Shown one piece after another: positions 37,731 through 49,823 of a stretch of 64,000 nucleotides of DNA. Positions within the stretch are counted from its first letter, which is position 1; each line of letters opens with the position of its first letter. Below the pieces are notes generated by a model. That model was not told where the DNA came from and made no database searches. It was given only the letters and a program-made list of their open reading frames with translations. This stretch comes from Ananas comosus (taxonomy: Eukaryota; Streptophyta; Magnoliopsida; Poales; Bromeliaceae), in contig NC_033628.1 of NCBI RefSeq assembly GCF_001540865.1, positions 12,499,517 through 12,563,516 of the forward strand, written 5' to 3'. The position numbers and the translations under genes are program-made.

Positions 37731-40700
37731 ATACCCGAACTTAGATACACTATTTTTTTTATCTAAATAGTCATGAGCGTGAGCCATTTCAAAAAGCTGT
37801 TTTATTACACGTAGTTATAATTATATTATAATCAAAATAATATATAAATCTAAATAAAATATTTGATTTGATGTATTTAATTTAACTATTTAAGTTGGAA
37901 CTGTATGAGAAGATTCAACTGGAGCAAATACTGCACAGATAAAATAATAAAAATTTATAAGTACACTTTTTAATTATATACAACTGAACAAACTATTCAT
38001 AGTTATAACTCTTTCTATTATATCAAAGTAAATAAAATATATGTAATTATAAATATTATATTTATAAAAGTAGATTTTATTGGCTTAATTAGACTAGCAT
38101 TCTGTCTTATGACGGGAGCCCATATGGGCCAAGTCATATTCGAAATGACGTGAGATTGGGTTTGGTCAAGTTATATTCGAAGTGGCGTGAAGCTGGTTGG
38201 GCCGAATCATAATCGAAATCTGTAGGCACTGTATCGTACACTTTAAGTGAATTGATTGTATATTTCTAACAACTCGAAATTGTGAGATTAATGATTAGTG
38301 TCAACGATCCGACAGATCTGTGATCTTGTAGATGGCAATCCAAACACTAACTAGTGGAGGAAGCTGGAAATCGTTAAAAAAAAAAATTTGCTGAAGTTGG
38401 TTTAAAAAATAATAATAATAATAATAATAAATAAACTTCTATTGCAAATTTTTGTATAGTTTAGGGAGTACATACACAAATTTACCTTTTTGAATTCTTT
38501 TGTCACTATCCGTAAGAAGTCGCTTTCGGTGATGCCGAATTCGGCGCACCTAATTGCGACCACGCTGACTCACCCGAGTCCGTTACTTGTGCTCCGTCCA
38601 GTGTAACGGTTACATGTCACGTATTAGTGACTGACATGTGGCCCCCACGTTCTCATAAGCACGAAATGTAACCGTTGCACTGAGGAGCACCTTCCGTAAT
38701 TGGAGTTTTCGAGTGCGTCATGTGTGTGTTGTTTTTGTTAGATCATAAATGAACGTGTCCTTAGCTGGGCTACCATGCTGGCCACGGCACACCACACTTT
38801 GTTTTAGTTATTATCGAATTTTATCTTTTTGTCCTCTTTGATTGTATGAATATTTCAATTCCACAAAAATAATTCTCCATATCATATAATAAATGTCAAG
38901 AAATATCAGATACGGTCAAATTCAACATGAAAAGTATTGAAAGTAACTGAAAGTCGGCGGCATGCATGCTGGCATGTTTCAACGAACAGAATTTTTTCGA
39001 GCATTAAAGCGTCAAAACTGTTAGATTTCAAGCTATTTTCCACCGTGTCGACTGTAAGTCCATTTTGTTCTCTAAGGATGTGAGTTTAATTTTCAACCAG
39101 AATAATTAGTTTTGAACATAAATGATTTAAAACTACGAGTTTTTTTTTTAATTTTTTTTCATATATTTAATTTAAAGCATGAGCTCATCCATGGCATTAC
39201 GAAATGGCCAGCAGGCCAGGTACCATGTCCTTGTACGCAAAGAGGAAATTTGCCCATTTAAGATCAATCGTCATCATTTTGGAAGCTTTACCTACCAAAA
39301 AAAGAAAAGGGGTAAAAGCATAACAAATTAAAGAAAACAAAAGAAATGACAAAAAAGAACAGAGAAGTAGAAAGATAACTTGGCATGTTGCAAGTGAGCA
39401 TCATGCGTGAATGAGACCCACCCACAATGTGACTCTAAAATACTCCGAGTTGGATTCCATATTATAAGTTTTGCTGGATAAAATGTTATTCTATTATCGC
39501 CACGACCGCGTAAGTAGACGCAAATAATTTAAAACTAGTTTTAAAAATTTAAGCTTGCGTTTTTCATAATAGGAGCAGCGTGATTCGGTCTTCTGGTCTG
39601 ATTTAATTTGCCACAAACAAATTTATTTTAGGTATTTCGTACATGCTGAACTTGTGGTCAATTTTTTCCCGCATATTTGGATATTTAAGCCCCATTATAC
39701 ATCGAGAAGCGTAAACTTTTCCGAAGGGTTGTTTAGAGTTGTTGCATTACAGTTTTCATTATTTTCTTTTTTTTTTTTCGCACGACTCTTTCAAACTTAA
39801 ATTTTCCGCTCAATCGTCATTCGAAAGAAAAAAAATTATCGGCAAACTTCGAGCATGCGTGGGCCAAAAGAGAAAAAAGTTAAAGCTAAATCAAGCAAGC
39901 AAAGTAGCCCCCAGATGTGAAATAATTAGCAAAAGAAAAGATGCATTAAACGCCATTAATTAATTATTAATAACTATTTAAGGAGGACTTCTAATTTTGA
40001 AACAGGGGACCAGGTGAAATGAAGCACCTTTAGAAGAATATTCGGTTTACACCCTTGCGTATATATTTTTTTATCGCATAATTATTATGCCTAAATGATG
40101 CTGGTTAAAATGGCCTAATAGGGAGGCTTAATTTGGGTAGAATTAATAATTCGAGACACACCATCCGTATGTAGTGCATTTGTTAGAAAAAAATTAATGA
40201 TTAATATATGAGATTTTAAATTTAAAACCTAATTATCTTAATTAAGAAAAACTTATTTTCAATACAATATTAAGAGATACAAATTATATAATAAATAAAC
40301 AATACTAAACACTTATTACCTATGTGAAACTTCTTAGTCAAAATATTCATTTGCTGTGGACCCAGGCGCACGTGAGTCGTCTATGTGGTCTCGCAAAGTG
40401 GAGCACGTGCCGTGATTGCCGTTTAAAACAGCGTCTTTGCTCTCGTGTTGTGTGCCAAACAGCAACGGTAGCAAGGAACGGCACCAGAGCAACGGAGAAT
40501 AGTTCCGTGGACCAGGTTCACCATGTCAGCTGTTGAGTATATAGCTCCTTTTTCCTCTTTAAAATTTTCCGTGCCAATTAAAAATTTTAAGTTAAATTAT
40601 CCTTTTAACTATAAATAGGATGACACTTTAGTTCTTAATTTTTATTTATTATACTTAAATTTTATATTTTAATTTGTGTAATTAATTGTGGTGCTGTAAT

Positions 40701-41640
40701 GTTATTATTACATTAGCTATATCATTATTCAATCGACTTAATTAAATATCAAGATTTTATTACAATAATTTAAAAAGATTGAATTAAAATTTATAACAAA
40801 TTTAAGTTTGAGGATCAAAGTATTTTACATCTCAATATTTTTAGGATATGAAAATTAATAATTATGAATTTTTTTAACTTACGATAATATTTTTCGAAAT
40901 GAGAAATATTTTTTTTAACAGAGAGATAACATGCTAGTCTTTTTATTTTTTCGTTAATTAAAAATAAAAAGTAACTGAATTTTGAATTTGAGATATCGGA
41001 TATGAACTATCAAACTCTTTATCACTTGCGCTAGAAACGGCTAATGAGAAATACTATTTGTATATTACAGTAGGATGTATATCTTATATTCTATTTTTTT
41101 CAAAATTATATTAGAAAAATAATATTGTGATGAGACTATGAGATAAAATTTACTTTTTGAATAGATAAACTGTAAGTTTTATACATATTTTTGGATGTCC
41201 AAAGAAAAATTCTCTTGGGTGAGGACTCGCATCGAATGGTGTATGATTACGATTCACCAATGACGTGGTGGACCATATGCAAGCAACTGGGTTTCCGTGA
41301 CTGTTGCTTATTTGTCCAATCCCATGAGTACCCGATCCAGGAACGCTATAGCCCATCAGTTAATAGTCAATACATGACAATACGACATTACCGGAACCTC
41401 TCGAAAGTCGCGCCAACATCGTCCGTTTCCCGCGCGTACTTCCATATCAGTCGTACCACCCTACCGTTTACCGCCACGTGTCGCTCCGATACACGCGGAG
41501 CCCGCCGACAAAAAATCGACCTTTCCTCGATCCGCTCGCCACCGCCGCTCCGATCCCGCGACGCCGAACTCTCCGCCGTCCAAAAAGGGGACCCGAAATT
41601 TAAATCAAACGATCTCGACCGTCCGATCCGTGCAGGCGTA
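37731..41640. other. Intergenic region between divergent SnRK2 and CBL genes
   Basis: AT-rich DNA with an (AAT)n run near 38408-38430 and a small inverted repeat at 38589-38690. I recognise no gene. From about 41380 the sequence becomes GC-rich, which marks the upstream region of the CBL gene; an open frame there (41191-41736) has no domain character. Confidence 0.5.
38589..38690. repeat. Short inverted repeat (arms about 25 bp)
   Basis: The left arm GTGCTCCGTCCAGTGTAACG continuing to GTTACAT pairs with the right arm ATGTAACCGTTGCACTGAGG continuing to AGCAC. The loop between carries a second, smaller palindrome around GTCACGTATTAGTGAC. Size (about 100 bp) and form suggest a small foldback MITE or a strong cruciform. 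No target duplication was certain. Confidence 0.6.
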
Positions 41641-41923
41641 ACGTTCCTCTCTCTACATAGTATCTCTCCGACTCCGTCAGACTCCCTCGTACCGCGCGAT
41701 GGGGTTCATCTTCTTCTTCTCCTCCACTTCGATTAGGGTTAGGGTGAGGGTTTTAACTCTCTCTCTCTAATTTACAACCACGAAGATGATTCCATGGTGA
41801 TGCGATTTTTAGGTATGTTTAATCTTGTTCATGTCTAGATGCTGGATCGGAAGGTGGAAGGGAAGGGTAGTAGCTTGTGAATTGTGAGGCTAGGGTTTTG
41901 CAGGGAGCCGGGTTGAGGGGTCA

Positions 41924-44900
41924 ATGGGCTGCTTTCAATCGACGGCTCGAAAACAATTCCCCGGATATGAGGATCCGGTGCTTCTTGCCTCCCAAACGTC
42001 TTGTACGTGCCCTAATCTAGTTCTTAGTAGAGAATAGAGATACTAGGATTCGATTTTGGTAGAGATATTAGGATTCGATAATGTTTGAAATTTATGCGAT
42101 TAGATGAATATATCTAACATTAGTAATTGTGTAATTGAGTTTTGTTGTGGAAAAGAATGTTCATTTTCTTAATTCAGTTCAAAGTATTGTTAATTTAATG
42201 CTCACAAGTAATGTGTGTTATGGCGTCTATTTGTGATTTATGTATCTAGCCAACTGATTATTGATTGGAGATTGATTTCAGTGATTGATATTCCAATCTA
42301 GTGAGGTCAATGTACTACAAGAATTTGCTAGCATGTTTTCTTTTGTGCAATAAATGAGAAAAATAATTTTCCCTTATTTGGATAGAAATTTGAGGAAGAA
42401 GATAAATGGAGAAAAAATGATCTTCCATAGGGGTCATTTTCTCTCCAAAAGTGGAGAGAAAGGGAGAGAAAGGAAGAGAAAATAAATAACTTTTCTGTTC
42501 CTTTAATCCAAACAACCAGAGAGAAAATTCTTTTCTTTTCTCTTCTATTCTCTATATTCAAACGTAACATGAACTCTTGAACCATATGGATTCGCAGGAC
42601 ATGTTTTTAATTTAATGCACGGGTTGGAATATGTCAAGAAGCTTGGTGGTTTAATTTGGTGAAGTTAAGAGTGTTTTTCGGCATTCGTCTTAAACAACTG
42701 TGTTTTATTTTGGGTGTAAATCAGCTTTCAAAACTAACAATATGGTCTTACTTGTGGCATCGCTCTTGCTTTGAACCAGAACTGAACTTGAGATGCTTTA
42801 GCAGGAAAAAAAAAGTTTTTTTTGGTTTCCATTCAATATTACAAGGAACCTTGAGAACTGGCAATTTTAACAAACTCCAAACAAGTGGGTGAGGTTATAT
42901 TTAGAGCTAATTTTCTTGTTGTTATTCTGGTTCTTAGTGTTGATCTATAACTCTTTTCCTATTCGTGTTACTTCCAGTCATAAAGATGCTATATTGCTTA
43001 GGTAGACTACCGGTTAGCATTTTTTCAGTGATTGCTATATACAGTTATGTGTTTTGCAGCTCACTGTATAAACAGGCTTTGTCATGCCCTGTTCAACCCA
43101 ATTTTTTTTTTTGTCAGGAGAAAGTATTCTATCCTGGTCTAAATCGTCATTTCTTCATTGCCACTAATATCTTTTGATGCTTATGTGAATAACATTCTGT
43201 TTAGTCAGCGTCAGTGAAGTTGAGGCACTGTTTGAGCTGTATAAGAGCATTAGCAGTTCTGTAATTGATGATGGGTTGATAAACAAGGTAACACGCGAAT
43301 GTCTGCAGCCTATACTTTTCTACATGATCTAGTTATTGCATTTTCTTCACGATTTAGTTCTTTAGTACATTTAACCTTTGAGTTTTATTGTAGGAATATA
43401 TTGTTTATTATCTGATCTTTGTGTGATATGCAATTTTTCTTTGGTGGAGGTGGCGGACGTTACAATTTATGATTTCATGTGCAGGAAGAGTTCCAGCTTG
43501 CATTATTTAAGAACAACAGAAGAAAAGAAAATCTTTTTGCAAATCGGGTATTGCATTTTCTGAAACCTTGCATTTGGTTGGTGACCTTACAGGACAATTG
43601 TAACCTAATATTTTGTTAAATTTCTTTATGAGTGTTTAGGATCATTTATCATGGATTATTTTCTAATGTATTTGTTGGGCTTGTGCTTCTTTGATTTGAT
43701 CATACGCTGATGGTTATTTTCCTGAGGAAGCCAAGCTTTTAAATGTATATATTGTTCTTGCGGATTAACTTTAAACTTTTTGCCTTGTTGCATCTATGTA
43801 ACTTTATTTATTGCTATGTAGTCTCATGAAAACATCTACCTAATCTACTAGGTCGTATATTTTATGATGGTGAGATTTCCAAACCTATCACCTGTACAGC
43901 TCGCGTAAATGTTTCCACTGGATGTGAAAGGATCATTCATTGTTTGATTGACAGACATCTGTTAGTGTAAGGTCATTGTAATTAAAGATAGTAAACATTA
44001 AATATTTCCAAAGCCTCCTTCATGCCTTATATATGAAATGAAATAAGCTGTATCGATTAAAATTGTCAGCACTTTCTTTAGTAATGGCGATAGTGAAATC
44101 GTTTTGTTCTTTTTTCTTTTAAAGCATCTTATCAACCCCCTGTTACCATTAAATTACTGTATTTCAATAAGTAGCTTATTTTGTTGCAACTGTACAGTGC
44201 TGTCAATAAAAAAAACTTGCTGGTTGTCCATTTGGCTTTAATGTTGCTACCTTACGCTTTGTAAATTCCAGTTAAACATAGAGACATAAGTTTTTTTTAA
44301 GATTACATGCTCTTTAATTTCAATAAGTGCAGATCTTCGACCTGTTTGATGTCAAGCAAAAGGGAGTCCTTGATTTTGGTGACTTTGCTCGAGCTCTAAA
44401 TGTCTTTCATCCAAATGCTCCTCAGGAAGATAAGATTGACTGTAAGTTGTTAGTCATTTTGTTAGATTTTGACAAGATAGTAAGGAACCATTAGTGTTTG
44501 CTGAGTTTTGAAATGAATTTACAGTTTCATTCAGGCTATATGATTTGGATGGTACAGGCTTTATTGAGCGGAAAGAGGTAATCGGAAGCTTTTCATCCGA
44601 TCAATAAATATATGCTTCCATTCAGCTCTCTCTACTTGAAATTTCTTTGTGAATTTTTACAAACATTTGGAACCAATTCTTGTTGGCTTACTTTTTTGTA
44701 CAGCACTTGATCTATTTGTGGTATAGAGCTACTCCATTATACAACATGTAACCCACCACTGCTCTGGTCTTTCTTGTTAATTCTGCACCATAATTTTAAA
44801 GCTTATGAAAAGAAAAGTTAATTTTTAACACTTCTATTACCTTTACCTTCAAAATTGTTGGTTGATATGCCATATGAACCACTGGAATTTCTCTCTCGAG

Positions 44901-45605
44901 AGAGAACTGAGCTGGGGTTGCTTTCTTTTGAGGTCACTCTTATTGTAGATTTTCCTCACAGGTTAAACAGATGCTAATTGCACTTTTAAGTGAATCAGAG
45001 ATGAGATTGTCCGATGAGACCATAGAAACAATTCTAGACAAGGTTTGCCACATTTGATTGTAGTTTCGGCAGCTACTCTAGTTTTATTCCTGTATATGAC
45101 TTCTTATAGTAAGGTGTTTCATTGTGAACAGACATTTTTGGAGGCTGATGTGAATCAGGATGGGAAAATAGACAAAGCAGAGTGGGAGAATTTTGTTTCT
45201 CGAAATCCGTCTCTAATGAAGATAATGACTCTTCCATATCTCAAGTATGGCACTATGAATCCCATATCGTACTTTTAATTGTTAATTGTTAGATCTTGAA
45301 TGACTAAGTTTCTAGTTCTTTCGAGGCAAAGCTGTTAGAAGTTTGAAAACTAAAAGACGGAAAAATCATGCATATGAGACATTAATCTCCATTTAGACTC
45401 CCAAGGACAAATAGCTTCTGAGTCGATGCACCTCGAACCTGGCTAGTTTTTAGATCTAGATGAATGCAATGATTGCTTATTTGTTTGCCGATTCCTTGAT
45501 GCTTTCTAAGAACTGAGCGACACTCTGTTTAAACCTTTCAGGGACATAACAACTACGTTTCCGAGTTTTGTATTTAATTCTGAGGTCGATGAGATTGCCA
45601 CGTGA
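41924..45605 (+). CDS. CBL1: Calcineurin B-like calcium sensor, CBL1/CBL9 type
   Basis: EF-hand Ca2+ sensor that recruits and activates CIPK kinases at the plasma membrane. Eight coding exons in phase: 41924-42002, 43205-43287, 43485-43547, 44333-44441, 44525-44577, 44962-45042, 45132-45244, 45542-45605; 214 aa against 213 for Arabidopsis CBL1. The N-terminus MGCFQST has Gly2 for myristoylation and Cys3 for palmitoylation, the dual-lipid signature of CBL1/CBL9. EF-hands: a variant first hand around [38 protein letters not shown] and [12 protein letters not shown], the last being canonical. The C-terminal FPSF motif holds the Ser that CIPKs phosphorylate. The ATG at 41924 is preceded by a GC-rich leader that may contain a 5'-UTR intron. 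Intron 1 (1.2 kb) contains AT-rich, possibly MITE-derived sequence around 42330-42570. Confidence 0.95.
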
Positions 45606-46952
45606 CGCATCTGCCATTATCTGCAACAGTATTACGAAGAACACATGAGCAGGTTGGAACGGTGTAATTAGATTTTTACAGGTGTTTCACCATCTTCAGA
45701 GGTCTTTTGCTGAAACTCACTTCTCTTCTCTTTCAGGTGTCAAGTCTGAGCCTGGTACCGAATATTCGGCAAGTTGAATTACTATTTCAGTGTGTAATAA
45801 GATATCAACAAATTAAGTGTTGTTTTAGCTAAAAGTGTCTTGTCAGAAATTTCTCAAAACAGAGAAAAAAATTCTGAATTTCAGGGGCAAAAGTTTTTTT
45901 CAACCCCCCATGTCTAACCGAGGAAAGCGTTATTTGGGATGAAGGACATCCAATCCTTGCATATATTTGTTGGTTGTATGTATAATATGAGTGAAGAGAA
46001 AATTCTAGTGAAAATTTTTTTATATCACAAATGGTTATAATCATCCAAATTTTATGCTCTCTTCGGATGAGAGAATTTTCGGAAAGAGAAGAGAAAACAC
46101 AAGTATTGGAGAAAAAAGAGAGAATAAGAAACAAGCCTCGTTTTAATGTTGTTTGTCGTATAGAATGGTGAGGAAAGGAGCTGTCCAGTGTTTTACTATT
46201 GTTTCTTGCTCTTCTAGAATAGAAAAATTATTTTCTCATTTGTACTAAATTTTATTTTTATTAATCAATGCTATATTATTACACTTTGATGTCTTTTATT
46301 TTCTATCAATAAATACATCGATGGCCGAGTCAAAGCTTAAGATATTGGAGCTTTAGGGCATGTTTAGTTTGTCATAAAACCACTCCGAAAAAGAATTTTG
46401 GGTGGAAAAGTAAATTTCTGAATATTTATTTGATCGTTTTTTTTTTTCAGAAAATATTTTTTACGAATTCGACGAAAATTGGCGTTTTCGTTTTCAACAA
46501 GAAGCGAAAAATAAAAAATCATGGCGTTGGAAAACCGGGGGCAGGGTGCAGCAAGTGCGTGGTTCACGAGGGACATCCTATCTCGTGGATCTACCAGAAG
46601 CTCAATTTTCAAAGAAAAGCTCATGATTTTTTTTGTTTTATTTGATTTTAAAAAATTAATTTTTAGAGAGGTTTTTTTTTTCATATATTTTAGGATTTTT
46701 TTTTTCCTAACAAAGTTTTAGAAACGAAAATACTAGTATTTCATGAAATTAAGAAAAAAAATTAAAAATTTTTGTTTAGAATCAAACGTACGAAAAATTG
46801 AAACTAATTTTTTTTTTTGGGGAACAAACAGCTCAATAACAGTTTATTTTAATTAAGATATTTTAACATTTCTTTTTTAATTTAAATTATATATATATTA
46901 TTACTTATTTATATATATATATATATAGTATATATATATATATATATATATA
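45606..46952. other. Intergenic region with MITE-like debris
   Basis: Contains the CBL 3' UTR, then AT-rich DNA. The stretch starting GGGCATGTTTAGTTTGTCAT at about 46357 and extending to about 46840 looks like an old transposable-element insertion, but its right end does not pair cleanly. A TA dinucleotide tract occupies about 46911-46952 and abuts the element at 46953. Confidence 0.45.
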
Positions 46953-47487
46953 GTTGAGCTAGAAATACTATCAGTAGTAAACGAGCCATTTTTACTACGA
47001 TTTGTTTCGATGATAGAGCTTCCAAATTGACGATCGGCTTCGTTAAATTGATCTAAACTATTTAAACTATTTAAAATCAAATTTCACGCACATTGCTATT
47101 GTTCTTTTATCAATCAAGTGAACAAAAAAATGAATGGTTGAAAATGAATACTCTTTAAAAATGATGATAGGAGTCTTGTAATCAAGATACAAGAATATAG
47201 ATCTTGTTTTAAATAGTTTAAAGAATTTTCTAATAAAAATTCAATTGATTTGATATCTTTACGCCGTTTAACGAGAAAACGCTTCTTATCGACCATTAAA
47301 TTACAAATTTTGAAACCCTTTGATCATTAGGAAAATGATGTCGAAAGATTTGAAATTTGATTTTTTAAACACTTTAAGTGGTATAGATCATGTTCAACGG
47401 AGCCGATCGGTCAATTTGAAAGTTCTATCATCGAAACAATTCGGTAGTAAAATGGCTCGTTTACTACCGATAGTATTCTAGCTCAAC
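46953..47487. mobile_element. Long-TIR MITE-like element in TA microsatellite (copy B)
   Basis: Best-preserved copy: 535 bp, starting GTTGAGCTAGAAATACTATC and ending with its near-perfect complement (...TAGTATTCTAGCTCAAC). The inverted repeats extend about 115 bp and include GATGATAGAGCTTCCAAATT on the left. The interior is AT-rich and non-coding. It sits between a TA tract on the left and a CT/TA tract on the right. It shares arm sequence with the element in TARBP1 intron 14 (5763-6373). Confidence 0.8.
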
Positions 47488-47534
47488 TCTCTCTTCTCTT
47501 CTCCCTCTCTCTCTCCTCTATATTATATATATAT

Positions 47535-47566
<32 letters not shown>

Positions 47567-47640
47567 ATATATATATATACTAATCTATGAATCCCAATAT
47601 TTTGCTGACATGGCGTTACCTCCTTCTTTCAAACTCTCTC

Positions 47641-47819
47641 TTTCATCTCCCAACCTCAAAACCCTCATCTTCAAACCGTCCCTCCTTATCTCCCAATAAA
47701 TTATAATTGAATGCATATAATTGCACCAAAACTATTCCTCTCATCTTCCAACCTCCAAAACCTCATCTTCCAAAACCGTTCCCTCCTCATCTCCCAATAA
47801 AATCATAATTAAATGCATG
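47641..47819. repeat. Two diverged direct repeats, about 80 bp, period about 98
   Basis: A block containing TCATCTCCCAACCTCAAAAC and CTCCCAATAAATTATAATTG followed by AATGCATAT (47641-47718) recurs in a diverged form at 47739-47819. It is pyrimidine-rich on this strand. The meaning is unknown; it may be an old tandem duplication or the remnant of a repeat array. Confidence 0.7.
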
Positions 47820-48289
47820 TACTTCAACAAATTTTGTGGGATTATTGACCTTCCACATGTTGAATTGAGAGCGCAATAGAATAGAAGGTTCGATTCCTTA
47901 TAGCTCTACTTCTAGCAGTAGTTTCTTTTTTCGTTTTCACATTTAATTTATTGTTCGCTTGGAGCTTAGGAAAGTATTTTTGGATTTTTTTTTAATTTTG
48001 GCACATTTTATGTTTTTTTTTTTAATTCGTTCTAATTTCTGAAAAGTTTCCTTTTGTTTCAGAAAGATGATTCTTTTTTGTCTTGAATGTTTAGAATATT
48101 TTTTCAATATTATTGTGGAAATTTTTTTTCTTGAGAAGCTTATTTCAAGGGGCTTTTATTTATTAGTTTTATTGTTGGTTTTATATATTTCCTTCTTAAT
48201 ACAAGTCGACACTAATGTGACCTGATAATATTGGATTATTATCATAGTGTATTATACAATAATTAAATATCGCATCGATGTCGCGCATG

Positions 48290-48291
48290 TG

Positions 48292-48330
<39 letters not shown>

Positions 48331-48366
48331 TATATATATATATATATATTAATATATTATATATAT
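48290..48366. repeat. TA-rich microsatellite
   Basis: Mostly alternating TA with a few interruptions, in the AT-rich spacer upstream of the CK2 beta gene. A related TA block is at about 47518-47580. The sequence from 47820 to 48780 is AT-rich and holds no recognised gene. Confidence 0.85.
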
Positions 48367-48889
48367 GTGGTTATTTCATTATTGATGTTTTTTTTAAAAA
48401 AATTTGATTTGCGTCAAAAAAAGAATCGGACGGATGAATCTGCTTATTTGATTTGTTAAATGTCAATTAAAATCTTTTCAGTGTGCTCTTTAATATTTAT
48501 TATCTTTCACTTGCAATATTTCAAATTTTTTTTTATAATATTTATGTAATAATTTTTCTTCTCATATAATTCTTACTTTTTTTTTTCGGTTTTTTTATTA
48601 TTCTTTATTAAGTTGTGATTTCATTTTAAATATTTTTTAATATATTTTTTATATTATTAAGTTATATTTTTTTTCTTCTTTACATTAACATTTATTTATT
48701 TAATTTATAATTTTTTTTTAAAATATTTTTTTTTACTGTATTGCGTGGTTCACTATATTAGTATATATTATATATTGAAGGGGGTCTCTCATGAAGGGGA
48801 GAAAAAGAACCCAAGAGAACTTTGGATAATCTCTATCGAAAAAGTGAAAAGAATAAAAAAGAGAACGACACTCCACAAATTTTCCACAC

Positions 48890-49176
48890 ACAAGTAAATC
48901 ACTCCTCATCTTCTCTCCCTCTCTCTCCTCCTCTCTCTCTCTCTCGCGTGCTCTCCGATTCCACTGAAACCCTAAGGCCGGAGCGTCGGGTTTCTCCCCT
49001 CCCTTCCCCTACTCCTTTCCTCTAAAACCCTAGCTCGTTACTGATCCTTCACTGTTATTCCACAAATTCTAGGGTTTCTCTCTCGAATCTCTCTGCCCTC
49101 TCTCGAAAATTCGCCTCCTCCTGCATCAGAATCCCAGAGGGAGGACGCGTTTCAGAGAGGATCGAGGAGGGGAGAA
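48890..49176 (+). promoter_or_regulatory. CK2 beta 5' leader with CT-rich stretch and AAACCCTA boxes
   Basis: Pyrimidine-rich leader with CT repeats (about 48917-48946), GAAACCCTAAGG at about 48966 and AAAACCCTAGC at about 49024. These telo-box-like elements directly precede the coding start. Position suggests the transcription start lies near 48890-48950; this is inference. Confidence 0.45.
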
Positions 49177-49774
49177 ATGGCCATGTATAAAGATCGATTG
49201 TTAGGTGGATCGAAGGTGGAGGTGGGGTTTGTTGATCGGAAACGCGTGGAAGAAGCAGTGGACAAGCACTTGGAGGAGCCGTCGACATCGGCGGGGAAGC
49301 AGCTGGAGCACGGCGACCAGCGCCACTCCTCTCTCTCCGAGAACAGGAAATCTGAAGGTAATATTTGCCCCCTTCTGCGGATTTGTCTGGTAGTTACATT
49401 TATCATCTGTCGTAATGCTGTGAATCTGTGATGATACTCAGCTACGAATTCTCTTGCATGTCTTCATAATCTTCATCTCTCTCGCATGTACAATCTCGTT
49501 CCTTTTGCTTGTTATACATGATTATTAGAGAACTTGGTGCTGTTATAACCCACTTATTTAAGCTTCAATACTGTGAGTAGAACGATACCTCGACTGGAGC
49601 TACTGTACAAAAAGACACCTAGGGAGTTCGATTTTGGAGGAACATAAGTGTTATGTTGTTAATAAGGTTTATTCTAAATTCTAAAGCCTTATTGATCAAT
49701 AGGTCCTGGGAAATCGTGATTTTTCTTTTTTAGTCATGCATGTTCTATTGTTTTTTTTTTTCATTTGATATTAT

Positions 49775-49823
<49 letters not shown>

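Noticed and set aside
41191..41736. 181-codon open frame upstream of the CBL gene
   Set aside because: No recognisable domain; it overlaps the GC-rich promoter/leader, and the composition change inside the frame argues against one coding exon.
46364..46721. Overlapping open frames on both strands near 46.4-46.7 kb
   Set aside because: Phe/Lys-rich products of AT-rich homopolymer DNA within probable transposon debris; no domain.
49776..49823. Poly(T) as proof of a retroposon insertion
   Set aside because: No LINE or SINE body and no flanking target duplication could be recognised next to it.
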